NCBI GenBank assembly: GCA_013327885.1
Contig: JABUMY010000004.1
Coordinates: 186,001-250,000, forward strand
From: Flavisolibacter longurius
GTDB taxonomy: Bacteria; Bacteroidota; Bacteroidia; Chitinophagales; Chitinophagaceae
Direction of reading: 5' to 3'
DNA: 64,000 bases
Shown here: positions 16,612 to 25,557 of the stretch, piece by piece
How positions within the stretch are numbered: position 1 is the first letter of the stretch
Layout of the letters: each line of letters starts with the position of its first letter
Program-made: the position numbers and the translations under genes
Notes under the pieces: generated by a model
The model's input: only the letters and a program-made list of their open reading frames with translations
Database searches by the model: none
What the model was told of the DNA's origin: nothing

Positions 16612-18564
16612 ATGAGTAATTTTGAAGAAAGAATTAAAAAACTATCTGCGAGGCAGAAGCTTTTGCTGGCCAAACAGATCAGCGCGGAAGATAAACTAAA
16701 AACGAGCGGACAAAGCAGTTTCCAGCAAAGCATCGTTGCCTACCTGGTTGCGGATGAACAGATCGACAAAAATGATCTGCGCAATGGCCTGAGAGACAAA
16801 CTTCCGGAATACATGATTCCGTTTAAATTCGTTCAGGTAGACGAGATGCCTACATTACCAAATGGCAAGATTGATGCGAATCTTTTGAACTTGCCGGTCG
16901 AAGAAGAATCTTCATTTTCTAAAACGGGTGTTAGTACTCCAAAGACTGAAGTTGAAAAACATTTGGTCGAAATATGGGAGGAAGTTTTGGGCTTTCGTCC
17001 GATTGGGGTGCACGATAATTTTTTTGAAATCGGGGGCGATTCGATTTTGAGTATTCAAATAGTTGCAAAAGCTAGGCAAAAAGGAATCTATCTCGCCCCG
17101 AACAAAATGTTCGAACATCAGACAATTTCCGAACTGGCCTTATTTGCTAAGGCCGAAAATGATAATACTAGTGAAGCAACAATTTTAGGAACTACGCCAT
17201 TATTGCCGGTTCATCATTTGTTTTTTGAAAAACAGAAAAAGGCCCTACATTATTGGAATCAAGCGATAGTATTTGATGTTCCTGAAAACTTAAATCAGGA
17301 TGTACTGAAAAGAAGCATCGACTATCTAATTACCCACCACGATGTTTTGCGCCTTGGTTTCGAAAAAACAGAAGATGGCTGGAACGCTTTTGTTGCAGCA
17401 CCGGCAACCACTCATGCATTTACTTCGATCAACTTAGCAGATTTGTCTCCATCAGAAATGGATGCCACCATCAAAGAAAGAGCTATCGAATTACAAGTAA
17501 ATCAGGACCGCTATAAATCCGGACTTTTTCAAGCACTATTTTTTAGATGTGGGTCGGGAAGACGTGATAAAATGCTTTTGATCGCCCCCCATTTACTGAT
17601 TGATTCAAGTTCCTGGCAAATTCTGGTGTCTAATTTAGAATCGATTTACGGGCAATTAAGCAAAGATGAAGAAATTACTTTACCTCCAAAAACAACTTCC
17701 TACCAGCGATGGGGGAATCACCTGGCTGAACTTTCAAAATCGGGTGAATTCGACGATGAAATAGAATTTTGGAAAGAGCAAAATGCTTGTGAGCAAGTTC
17801 CGATCGATTTAGATTCTCAATTTCCGATTGACGAGAAAACCGGTAAAATCTTAGCCCTGGAAATCGATTTGGCAGCAACGGAAAATTTGGTCAGAAATAC
17901 AAACGAAACCTATCACACAACTACCGAAGAACTGTTAATCACCGCTTTAATGGTAGCGTTCGAAAAATGGACTAACAAAACGAGTCTTTGTTTAGGTTTG
18001 GAACGACAGATTCGAAATTACAATAAACTTGATTTGAGTAATAGTGTCGGGTGGTTCGCAACCCATTTTCCTGTATCGCTGAAAATAAAAGACGGGACAG
18101 ATTTCAAATCGAGCATCATTTCCATCAAAGAACAATTACGTCGTATTCCGAATGATGGGATCGGATTTGGGGTCCTGCGTTATTTGAAAAAAATTGACGG
18201 GTTAACTCAAAATCCGCAAGTTTCCTTTCGCTTTTCAGTTCATCAGAAGCCTTTTAATTCCAAGGTCCTGGGGAGGGGGGAATTCATCGCGAGAGGCATT
18301 CGGTCAGAAAAAACCGAACGATATCACTTACTTGAAATTGATTCCTTCATCGAAGAAGGCTGTTTAAAGTTAGAATTTAGTTTCAGCGATAAGGTACATA
18401 AACCGGAAACCATCCAAGATTTAATCGGGCATTTTGAAACCGCGCTTCGCAGTTTGATTGAACATTGTTCGAGTCAGGAAACAAATAAATATTCACCTTC
18501 GGACTTTCCCGAAGCGGACTTGAATCAAAGTGATTTGGATAATCTATTAAAGCAAATCAATTAA
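16612..18564 (+). CDS. NRPS: A-domain C-terminal part, PCP, epimerization domain
   Basis: About 650 residues, starting at the ATG two bases after the methyltransferase stop codon (a frame from 16567 exists but overlaps that gene). The protein begins with a helical stretch (FEERIKKLSARQKLLLAKQI), then the missing end of an A domain (SIVAYLV, LPEYMIPFKF, LPNGKIDANLL with the A10 Lys). A PCP follows (FFEIGGDSILSIQIV), then an epimerization domain. The latter is recognised by SVGWFATHFPVSL and IPNDGIGFGVLRYL. Its active-site motif is PHLLIDS (His327, Asp331) instead of HHxxxDG, and the EGHGR block reads LERQIR. The second His and the Glu are kept, so it may still work. It presumably pairs with 12876-15803 to complete one module. 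Confidence 0.88.
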   Translation: MSNFEERIKKLSARQKLLLAKQISAEDKLKTSGQSSFQQSIVAYLVADEQIDKNDLRNGLRDKLPEYMIPFKFVQVDEMPTLPNGKIDANLLNLPVEEESSFSKTGVSTPKTEVEKHLVEIWEEVLGFRPIGVHDNFFEIGGDSILSIQIVAKARQKGIYLAPNKMFEHQTISELALFAKAENDNTSEATILGTTPLLPVHHLFFEKQKKALHYWNQAIVFDVPENLNQDVLKRSIDYLITHHDVLRLGFEKTEDGWNAFVAAPATTHAFTSINLADLSPSEMDATIKERAIELQVNQDRYKSGLFQALFFRCGSGRRDKMLLIAPHLLIDSSSWQILVSNLESIYGQLSKDEEITLPPKTTSYQRWGNHLAELSKSGEFDDEIEFWKEQNACEQVPIDLDSQFPIDEKTGKILALEIDLAATENLVRNTNETYHTTTEELLITALMVAFEKWTNKTSLCLGLERQIRNYNKLDLSNSVGWFATHFPVSLKIKDGTDFKSSIISIKEQLRRIPNDGIGFGVLRYLKKIDGLTQNPQVSFRFSVHQKPFNSKVLGRGEFIARGIRSEKTERYHLLEIDSFIEEGCLKLEFSFSDKVHKPETIQDLIGHFETALRSLIEHCSSQETNKYSPSDFPEADLNQSDLDNLLKQIN

Positions 18565-18565
18565 A

Positions 18566-20983
18566 ATGCAGGTAAAAAAAGCAAATGTTGAAACTATATA
18601 TCCGCTGAGTTTTCTTCAGCAGGCCTTACTTTTTCATAGTTTACAAAAAAAAGTCGATCAGGGTTTTTTGCAGGTGAAATGCCTGTTGAAAGGAAAAATT
18701 AATCTTGAAGCATTTCAGGATGCTTGGCGCCAAAACATCCAAAGACACGAGTCTTTACGAACTTCGGTGCATTGGGAAAATCTCGACAAGCCAGTTCAGG
18801 TAGTTCACCGGGAAGTATCGCTGCCTTTTACTTTTCAAGATTGGTCGGAGAACTCGGAACAAGAACAAAAAATAAGGCTGCAAACTCTGTTAAAGTCCGA
18901 TGCTGAAGAAGCGTTAAATTTAAATAAAGCACCTGTTCTACGAATTTTCCTGGTTAAGTTATCTGCGGATAAACACTTTTTGCTTTGGGACTGCCACCAT
19001 ATTCTGGCTGATGGCTGGTCGGGTTCAATTATTTTAAAAGACCTGTTGGCCTTTTATGAAGCGAATTGCTCAGGCAAAAATGAACCTGCATTACCTGCCA
19101 TCCCTTCCTATAAATCATATCTAAATTGGTTAAAGCGACAGGATTCAACCAAAGCCAAAAATTTTTGGATTGAGAATTTAAATGGTTTTGGAGAATCAAC
19201 GCTGGTTGGAAATCACAAACAGTCGCAAAGGAATTTAGAAGATAATTTTCAAACCGAATCTTTAAAGTTCTCGGAAGCAGAAAGCCAAAAATTACGCAGC
19301 TTTTGCCAAAAGAATCAAATAACCCTGAACACGCTTATTCAGGGAATCTGGGCGATACTGTTAAGTCGTTATGTTGAACAAGATGACATTGTATTTGGAA
19401 CTGTTGTTTCGGGCCGTTCAACAGATTTGCCAAACGCCGAATTGATGGCGGGAATGTTTATGAACGTTTTGCCTTTACGGATCAGAGTCGATAAAAATGA
19501 AACATTTTCGCCGTGGTTGAAATCGCTCCAATTACAACAGGCAAAGACGAGAGATTTCGAATATTTTAATCTGGACGATATTTTATATTCCAGCAGTTCT
19601 TCGGCTAAGGCTAGTTTAATGTTTGATACGCTGGTAGTTTTTGAGAATATTCCTCTGGAAAATATGAGCGGTGGCGGTATTTCGTTTGAAAGCTTTGAAA
19701 GCGGCCTGACCACCACTTACACGTTGACGCTAGCCGTAATTCCGAACAAAGAAATCGAAGCGAATCTTAAATATCATGCTTCTATGGTTTCTGAACAGCA
19801 AATCGGGTGGCTGCTCGAAAATCTAAAGAATCTGATTGAAAACATTATTGAAAGCGGATCAAAGTCTTTGGGGGAATTGATAAATAGCGTAACTCCACTG
19901 GAAATAAAAGATATTTCCAACCGGGTTAAAGATTTGGATCAGAATGATCCTGATGATTATCAGGCTCCAAAGGATGATGTGGAACTTAAGTTGCTAAGCA
20001 TTTGGGAAGGCTTATTAAATCTTCAGCCGATTAGCGTGACAGATGACTTTTTCGATATCGGCGGAACCTCGATCATTGCGATCAGGCTGTTTGCCAAGAT
20101 TGAAAATCAATTCAATCGAAGGTTACAGCCAATCATTCTTCTTAAGAACAGAACCATCAGAGCACTTGCGGAACTGATCAAAGATGAAACAAAAGATGAA
20201 CCCTGGTCAGCGCTTGTGCCATTACGTGCTAGCGGTTCCAAGCCCCCGGTTTTTTGCATGCATGCCGGCGGTGGACACGTATTTTACTTAAAAGACCTGG
20301 CAAAGCATTTAGGCGCTGACCAGCCGGTTTATGCTTTGCAAAAACTTGGATTAAATGAGAAGGATCCCGTCATGTATGATGTTAAAACAATGGCATCACA
20401 TTATTTATCCGAGATCCGTAAAGTTCAACCTAAAGGCCCTTACTCTGTTATAGGTTATTGCCTTAGTGCTCCGGTTTGTTATGAAATTGCTCTCCAACTT
20501 AATAAAATCGGTGAAGAATGTGCTTTCGTTGGAATTATAGATTCTCGCATCGTACCAAATTATTTTCGGCCAGATACATTTAAACAAAAAATAGAAAGGA
20601 CTGCAAAAAAGATCAGAAATAACGATTGGAGTTTTGTAACGGCCATTTTGCGGCGACGATTGATTGACCCGATCAGGCGTAAACTAGATTATCTGAGGTC
20701 CAGCCCGCAGGCAAAAAAAGAAGCGGATTTATTTGAGATGGCAAACAACATATTGCTTAAGTATGTTTGGGAGCCGTATCCTGGTAAAATCACTCTTATT
20801 GCCACCGAGCAGCGGCAGGAAGCCCAGTATCTACCAGTAATGGTAGCTGATTGGAAGCCCTTGGCAAAAGGCGGATTGGATGTATTTGTTGTACCGGGAG
20901 ATCATGGCTTTGTATTTTATGAGCCTGGAGTGAAAGGGCTTGCGGCGCAGATAAAACAATGTCTCGATAAGGCCAATAAATGA
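18566..20983 (+). CDS. NRPS termination protein: C-PCP-TE, no A domain
   Basis: An 805-residue protein starting one base after the previous stop. The C domain begins with YPLSFLQQALLFHSLQ, typical of domains that accept D-configured donors, and has HHILADG. This fits the upstream E domain. There is no A domain: a PCP follows directly (DDFFDIGGTSIIAIRLF, about residue 500). The thioesterase (about 550-805) has VIGYCLSAPVCYE where GxSxG is expected, making Cys632 the likely nucleophile. A later Asp (GIIDSRIVP) and His (PGDHGFVFYEPG) can complete the triad. The last building block must be loaded in trans, or the C domain uses a soluble amine, or the PCP just relays the chain. It releases the product. 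Confidence 0.9.
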   Translation: MQVKKANVETIYPLSFLQQALLFHSLQKKVDQGFLQVKCLLKGKINLEAFQDAWRQNIQRHESLRTSVHWENLDKPVQVVHREVSLPFTFQDWSENSEQEQKIRLQTLLKSDAEEALNLNKAPVLRIFLVKLSADKHFLLWDCHHILADGWSGSIILKDLLAFYEANCSGKNEPALPAIPSYKSYLNWLKRQDSTKAKNFWIENLNGFGESTLVGNHKQSQRNLEDNFQTESLKFSEAESQKLRSFCQKNQITLNTLIQGIWAILLSRYVEQDDIVFGTVVSGRSTDLPNAELMAGMFMNVLPLRIRVDKNETFSPWLKSLQLQQAKTRDFEYFNLDDILYSSSSSAKASLMFDTLVVFENIPLENMSGGGISFESFESGLTTTYTLTLAVIPNKEIEANLKYHASMVSEQQIGWLLENLKNLIENIIESGSKSLGELINSVTPLEIKDISNRVKDLDQNDPDDYQAPKDDVELKLLSIWEGLLNLQPISVTDDFFDIGGTSIIAIRLFAKIENQFNRRLQPIILLKNRTIRALAELIKDETKDEPWSALVPLRASGSKPPVFCMHAGGGHVFYLKDLAKHLGADQPVYALQKLGLNEKDPVMYDVKTMASHYLSEIRKVQPKGPYSVIGYCLSAPVCYEIALQLNKIGEECAFVGIIDSRIVPNYFRPDTFKQKIERTAKKIRNNDWSFVTAILRRRLIDPIRRKLDYLRSSPQAKKEADLFEMANNILLKYVWEPYPGKITLIATEQRQEAQYLPVMVADWKPLAKGGLDVFVVPGDHGFVFYEPGVKGLAAQIKQCLDKANK

Positions 20984-21699
20984 TGTGGCTAAATCCACCG
21001 GATAAATTGACTTTAAACGATGCGGAAGCTCACATTTGGCGCGTCGACTTGGAACATGATGAATACTTTAGCAGTTCACTCCTAAAACTTCTATCTCCCG
21101 ACGAAAATTACCGGGCTCGAAAATTTCGTTTTGTCAAGGACAGTCGGAATTTTATCGTTGTCCGGGGAATTTTGCGATCATTGATTAGCTATTATTTAGA
21201 GATAAACCCGGCAGAGATTCGCTTTGAATACAGCAAGTTCGGCAAACCAAGCATCGCAGATAATAATTCTTTGCAATTTAATATTTCCCATTCACGGAAC
21301 ATGGCGCTTTTCGGTTTTACAAAAAAGTTTAATATCGGCGTGGATGTGGAATTTGTGAACCCGAATATTGAAATGCGAGATATTGCCGCTAAATTTTTTT
21401 CGAGAAATGAGATACTAAATCTAATTGCACTACCTGCGGAACAGCAGACTCTCGGTTTTTTTAATTGTTGGACACGGAAAGAGGCCTTTATAAAAGCAGT
21501 CGGTGAAGGACTTTCGTTTCCTTTGGATCAATTTGAAGTTTCTTTGGAACCGGACAAACCTGCCAAACTGCTTGCGACAGATTGGGATCCGAAAGCTGTT
21601 TCAAAATGGTCCATGTATTCACTGGAAGCTGGGACCGGCTTCGTTGGAAGTTTGGTAATTGAGGGTTTCGTTGAAAGGGTAAAATTCTATAACTGGTAA
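20980..21699 (+). CDS. 4'-phosphopantetheinyl transferase (Sfp type)
   Basis: A 239-residue enzyme that transfers phosphopantetheine from CoA to the carrier domains of this cluster. The motifs FNISHSRNMALFGF, IGVDVEFVNP (magnesium-binding Asp/Glu) and NCWTRKEAFIKAVGEG are diagnostic of the Sfp group. The start codon overlaps the preceding stop by four bases (ATGATG), so it is the last gene of the operon and translationally coupled. The cluster therefore brings its own activating enzyme for the free PCP at 7218 and the PCPs of the NRPS proteins, as expected for a transferable gene cluster. Confidence 0.95.
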   Translation: MMWLNPPDKLTLNDAEAHIWRVDLEHDEYFSSSLLKLLSPDENYRARKFRFVKDSRNFIVVRGILRSLISYYLEINPAEIRFEYSKFGKPSIADNNSLQFNISHSRNMALFGFTKKFNIGVDVEFVNPNIEMRDIAAKFFSRNEILNLIALPAEQQTLGFFNCWTRKEAFIKAVGEGLSFPLDQFEVSLEPDKPAKLLATDWDPKAVSKWSMYSLEAGTGFVGSLVIEGFVERVKFYNW

Positions 21700-21903
21700 A
21701 GCATCTGTTATCGAAAGATGGGTAATGATAATCGATTGTGATTATGGAAAAGAAGAGCCAAATGCTTGATCAAAGGGAGCTGATTTTCTTACAATGATTA
21801 AATCACAAAGGCACATTTGCTTGTTAGCCAAATAATCGATTGAAAACTGGCACCCGATAGCTATTAAATCGATCAGGGTACTTTGAGAACTATTGCATGA
21901 ATA

Positions 21904-21952
21904 AAGCACTTGAGACCAGGTCGGCTTTTGGAACCCCTGCTCCCAAGTGCTT
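21904..21952 (+). terminator. Inverted repeat at the end of the NRPS operon
   Basis: AAGCACTTG (21904-21912) and CAAGTGCTT (21944-21952) form a perfect 9-bp stem around a 31-base loop. It lies between the convergent ends of the NRPS operon and the TonB receptor gene, so it may end transcription from both sides. No strong T-tract follows. Confidence 0.4.
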
Positions 21953-21985
21953 GCTCACTTGATTGCTACTTATTCAAATCTTTTT

Positions 21986-24259
21986 TTAGAAAAATATTGT
22001 AATACTTGCTCTTGCAAAAAACGGTGTGCCGGGTGTAAAATGTATTTCTGAAATTGGCGCTGGTTCGTTTTGCAACCTGCTTTCAGTATCAAACTGCGTT
22101 TCTTTCCATTTTACATCAAACAGGTTTTGAATGGCTATTCCAACTTCCCAATTTTTCTTTGTATAGTTGATTGCTGCATCCGTTACAAGATACCCTTTTG
22201 CCACAACACTATTATCTTCATTCGCCGGTCTGTCACCGAGTAGACGATACCGTAAACTGCCGTTTAAACCATATTGCTTTCTATAGGTTAATCCACCGAC
22301 ACTTGAAAACCTAGGCGCTAATGGTATATAACTTTCCGCCTTATCAACGCCTATTGCTCTTGGGTTGGCAAGACTTACATCCACGTCAGCATAAAGGTTT
22401 TTGGTCACTTCATATCGGACTGACAAATCGTAACCGTATCTTTTTGTTTGCCCTCCTGGTTCGACCACTCCTTCATCACCTACATAAACAAATTCCTGGT
22501 CGAGCCACAGATACCACAGAGCGGTTTGAAGTAACAGTTTATTACCAACTTTAAAAATACCTCCAATGTCTGTACCATAAGCTGGTGGTAGAACTTTCCT
22601 TCCAGCCTGTTGTACGGCTACTCTTGTGTCATTGCTATGAAACCCTCTGCCGTTATAGAGGTATAGTTGCACCTTGTCGCTTGCCTTGTAATTGAAGTTT
22701 ATTTTGGGACTAAGGATAGTTGAAGTGGATGAGAGTTCCTCTGCCGCTAATTTATCATTGTACTTATTTGTGAAATAATCTGCTCTTACTGATCCCGTAA
22801 TATCCAGCTTTTTTGAAACAGAAAAACGCTGTGCCCAATAAACACCTGCATTCATTTCATTAATACTGCCAAGCATTATTTCAGCTGTGTTAATTGTTCT
22901 GTTTTTTGTCCGGGTTAGTTCAATATCATTTACATCATCGTACCTTACTTGAATACCTGCCTTCGTTTCAGTTTTGATGTTGCCTAGGAAAAATTCCTTT
23001 TGATAGGAGCCGTTGTATCCGATGATATTCCTGTCTTCTTTCTGCCGTATCTGGTCGCCATTAACAGGGTCTTCTTTAAAGAAAGTAAAGTTTGAATAGA
23101 GTTCAAATTTATACTTGCTAAAAAATAACTGATTGCGAATTACGGCACCATTATCCAGGTTGCTTAACAACTCTATGTTTGCATTATGCCTTGACGTTTT
23201 GCCTCCTTCCGTATTGTCAATTGCACCATAAAAACCTACCAGCCCGCTTTCAACAGCTCTTTCTGGTATCTGTCCAGAAGCATTCCATTTACTTGTAAAC
23301 ACTGTAAGAGCGGCGGTGAGGGTGCTATTATGGCTAATGCTACCGTGATATTTTAAGGTGCCATTGGACCGGGTAAAGTCTTGGGGACTGTCGAAAAATC
23401 CTTGTGTAAACGAGCCTTCTCCGGCAAAATATAAGCTTTGTGCCCTTCTGTCGCCTTTTTGTTTGAGAAGATTGACAGCTGTTACTCCACGAAAGGTGTT
23501 GAACTGCCCGCCCTCAACTTTTAAGAAGTTGTTTTCCAAATAATCTTTTGTTTTAAAATCAACAAAACCGGCTGTGGTAAAGTTCCCTTTATCAGCAAAG
23601 TAAGGCCCTTTATTAAAGTTGACTTTATCAATTAATTCAGGTATTACCCAATGTAAATCAGCATAACCCTGGCCGTGGGCATGAGACACCATATTTACGG
23701 GCATGCCATCAACGGAGAGGTTTACATCAGTGCCATGGTCTATATCAAAACCGCGTAAAAAGATTTGTTCTGCTTTGCCGCCACCGGCATGTTGCCCAAT
23801 GAACAAGCCAGGTACCATTCTTAGTACCTCCTGTGAATTACTGATGGGTCGCAAGTGAATATCAAGATCGCTTATGGTTTTAAAAACACCGTTTTTGTTT
23901 GACGCACTGACCATTACTTCTGCCAAACTCGAAACTTTTGTGTGCAGATAAATAATAGGTTGTTCAGAGAGTAAAATGCTCGATACGGCAACGGTTTTCG
24001 GTTCAAATCCGATGCTGGTAATGATTAGATTAACAGCCGACGCTGGCAACATTCTGAAGCTTACAAAACCATTTTCGTCTGATGAGGCATTGAAAATCAA
24101 ATCCTCGCTTTGTACGGTTGCTTCCGGAATGGGTGCTTTTGAAGATGCGTTTATAATGTATATTCCTTTATGGATGTTTCGGGCAAATAATTTTTCACTA
24201 CTTAATACGACCACATACAAAAACAAAAAGTATTTAAACCTCTTAGTAAAAAAATACAT
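21986..24259 (-). CDS. TonB-dependent outer membrane receptor
   Basis: About 757 residues. It has a signal peptide (FKYFLFLYVVVLSSEKLFA) and a carboxypeptidase-like beta-sandwich (about 25-110). The TonB plug contains VLRMVPGLFIGQHAGGGKAEQIF, and a beta-barrel ends in an aromatic residue (ITIFF). I chose the ATG at 24259 because it starts the signal peptide; the frame extends upstream to 24403 without support. The plug region includes DGMPVNMVSHAHGQGYADLHWV, rich in His and Asp. With the His-rich exported protein encoded just upstream, a role in metal or metallophore uptake is likely. A siderophore-type ligand made by the neighbouring NRPS is possible, but the gene is convergent with that operon. 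Confidence 0.88.
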   Translation of the reverse strand: MYFFTKRFKYFLFLYVVVLSSEKLFARNIHKGIYIINASSKAPIPEATVQSEDLIFNASSDENGFVSFRMLPASAVNLIITSIGFEPKTVAVSSILLSEQPIIYLHTKVSSLAEVMVSASNKNGVFKTISDLDIHLRPISNSQEVLRMVPGLFIGQHAGGGKAEQIFLRGFDIDHGTDVNLSVDGMPVNMVSHAHGQGYADLHWVIPELIDKVNFNKGPYFADKGNFTTAGFVDFKTKDYLENNFLKVEGGQFNTFRGVTAVNLLKQKGDRRAQSLYFAGEGSFTQGFFDSPQDFTRSNGTLKYHGSISHNSTLTAALTVFTSKWNASGQIPERAVESGLVGFYGAIDNTEGGKTSRHNANIELLSNLDNGAVIRNQLFFSKYKFELYSNFTFFKEDPVNGDQIRQKEDRNIIGYNGSYQKEFFLGNIKTETKAGIQVRYDDVNDIELTRTKNRTINTAEIMLGSINEMNAGVYWAQRFSVSKKLDITGSVRADYFTNKYNDKLAAEELSSTSTILSPKINFNYKASDKVQLYLYNGRGFHSNDTRVAVQQAGRKVLPPAYGTDIGGIFKVGNKLLLQTALWYLWLDQEFVYVGDEGVVEPGGQTKRYGYDLSVRYEVTKNLYADVDVSLANPRAIGVDKAESYIPLAPRFSSVGGLTYRKQYGLNGSLRYRLLGDRPANEDNSVVAKGYLVTDAAINYTKKNWEVGIAIQNLFDVKWKETQFDTESRLQNEPAPISEIHFTPGTPFFARASITIFF

Positions 24260-24471
24260 GAGTGTAAACTGTTTGAGGTATACAATATCAGACAGCCATG
24301 ATGCAGTGCGCAAGCACGACTTGGCCGTTGATTTAATCCTATCTAAAAACGGGAGTTGCCGAGTAATTAAAGCGTATGCAGTATGTTGAAATGGCCACGA
24401 CATTGTCTGGTCATTTGTGTGGGTAAACCCTGCAAAACAACGTCTTTACTATATACAATTAATTACAGGGG

Positions 24472-24834
24472 TTAATAATGCTTTGGTGGAGGATAGTACT
24501 TGTCTATTGAGACAGTGGAAATTGTAGAACTGTTCACTGCAAATTGTTGCTGGTGTATCGGTTGTTGCGAAATGCCACAAAGGGTTTCTACAACTAAATG
24601 AACAGAGATAGGCTCAAAAGTTTTCGTTGTTCTAGGATGTTCATCAATTTCGTTGTGTTCTGCTTCCGCAATTTCTTCTTCAGCATGATGGTCGCCGTGA
24701 TGGTGATGGACTGTGGCAAGGTGTTTAGCTTTCCAAAAAATGTGGGCAAATTCATCCTTTACTGCTGGTAATATAGGTTTGCACAATGCAAGTGTGTAAA
24801 GTAGTAGAAAATAATATGCAACGATAATTTTCAA
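24472..24834 (-). CDS. His-rich exported small protein
   Basis: A 120-residue protein with an N-terminal hydrophobic segment (IIVAYYFLLLYTLALC) and a central His/Glu cluster (VHHHHGDHHAEEEIAEAEHNE). No domain is recognised. The cluster is a plausible zinc, nickel or copper binding site in the periplasm. The gene lies 210 bp upstream of a TonB-dependent receptor on the same strand and is probably co-transcribed with it. Small His-rich proteins often precede metal-related receptors in this phylum, which supports a metal role (inference). Confidence 0.65.
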   Translation of the reverse strand: MKIIVAYYFLLLYTLALCKPILPAVKDEFAHIFWKAKHLATVHHHHGDHHAEEEIAEAEHNEIDEHPRTTKTFEPISVHLVVETLCGISQQPIHQQQFAVNSSTISTVSIDKYYPPPKHY

Positions 24835-25305
24835 CTGTAGCTATAAAGATAACTGAATTAGAAACGTAAGTTTGATAGGTAATTACGTAAGATAACGGAA
24901 AATAGATTTTGATGTGTTGAAATTCTGATTAGGGTGAGAGCAGTTGCAGATACTTCCTTAAGGGAATTCCGCATTTTGATGACTAATGTAATTCTTTCCA
25001 ATTTGGCTTTCGATCAGGTCTGCCTGATTGTGCTGCTAGGCTAATGTAGAGTATTAAGCTTTGAATGCAGCAATATTCCTCAACAAATTAAGAAGGACAC
25101 TTAAAGTGTATCGTAGGTCGCCTTCTCAATTTTTCCAATGGTATAAATTGATGAAATTAAACAATATGATAAATAGATAAACTTTAAAGCTTGCCAGGTT
25201 AAAAAAGAGTAAGGAGTTTTTAAAAAAGAGTCATTTCTCGGCAAATAAAGAACACAAAGGCTACTGGTAAAATATCCAAACGCTCAAAAATAGAAAATAA
25301 TAAGC
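24835..25305. other. Intergenic region, no gene seen
   Basis: AT-rich DNA without a convincing frame. A weak hairpin (AGAAGG at 25091-25096 with CCTTCT at 25121-25126, followed by a T-rich run) may be a terminator. The left part probably holds the promoter of the His-rich protein gene. Confidence 0.4.
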
Positions 25306-25520
25306 ATGAATTTAAGACTACAAAACCAAATTATTATCGTCAGGGTGGTGCAAAAGGTATTGGTGAAGGGGTCTTAAGGGTTTTGGCAATAGAAGGCGCT
25401 CTGCTGGTGATAAATTGGCCTAGCGACGCAAAAACTGACGAAAGGCGGAAAGTACTGAGATATAGAAAAGAAAAATCCCTTGCTATCATTGTTGATTTGC
25501 AAGGGATTGATCTAAACTGA
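25306..25520 (+). pseudogene. Short-chain dehydrogenase N-terminal fragment, frameshifted
   Basis: From the ATG at 25306 the translation begins MNLRLQNQIIIV. After a one-base loss near 25342 it continues in another frame as GGAKGIGEGVLRVLAIEGA. Together this is the start of a short-chain dehydrogenase with its GGAKGIG cofactor loop. The similarity ends near 25440, just before the terminator hairpin and tRNA scar, so the gene was both frameshifted and cut off. It looks like a host gene truncated by an insertion next to a tRNA gene. Confidence 0.65.
25474..25508 (-). terminator. Rho-independent terminator of a lost tRNA gene
   Basis: A perfect 10-bp stem (AATCCCTTGC with GCAAGGGATT) and a 15-base loop. 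On the - strand a T-rich run (TTTCTTTTC) follows it. It lies just downstream of the tRNA 3' fragment at 25532-25557, the same arrangement as at 1110-1194. Confidence 0.7.
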
Positions 25521-25531
25521 AACGACTACTG

Positions 25532-25557
25532 TGGATCCTGAGGGACTCGAACCTTTT
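25532..25557 (-). other. tRNA 3'-end scar
   Basis: On the - strand the sequence GGTTCGAGTCCCTCAGGATCCA is a tRNA 3' end: T loop TTCGAGT, 3' T stem CCCTC and acceptor strand with discriminator. The upstream T-stem strand reads AAAGG rather than GAGGG, so homology ends inside the T stem and the rest of the tRNA is absent. It differs from the fragment at 1153-1194 in the T arm, so the two are not copies of one attachment core. It probably marks another insertion boundary. Confidence 0.65.

Noticed and set aside
15780-16620. Reading the split A domain as a plain pseudogene
   Set aside because: All three frames are open, each has a start near the preceding stop, and the methyltransferase and PCP motifs are intact. 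A sequencing error cannot be excluded, but would need to occur at two places.
1153-25557. One integrated element bounded by the two tRNA scars
   Set aside because: The scars share only TGGATCCTG and then differ in the T arm, so they come from different tRNA genes and cannot be the two copies of one attachment core.
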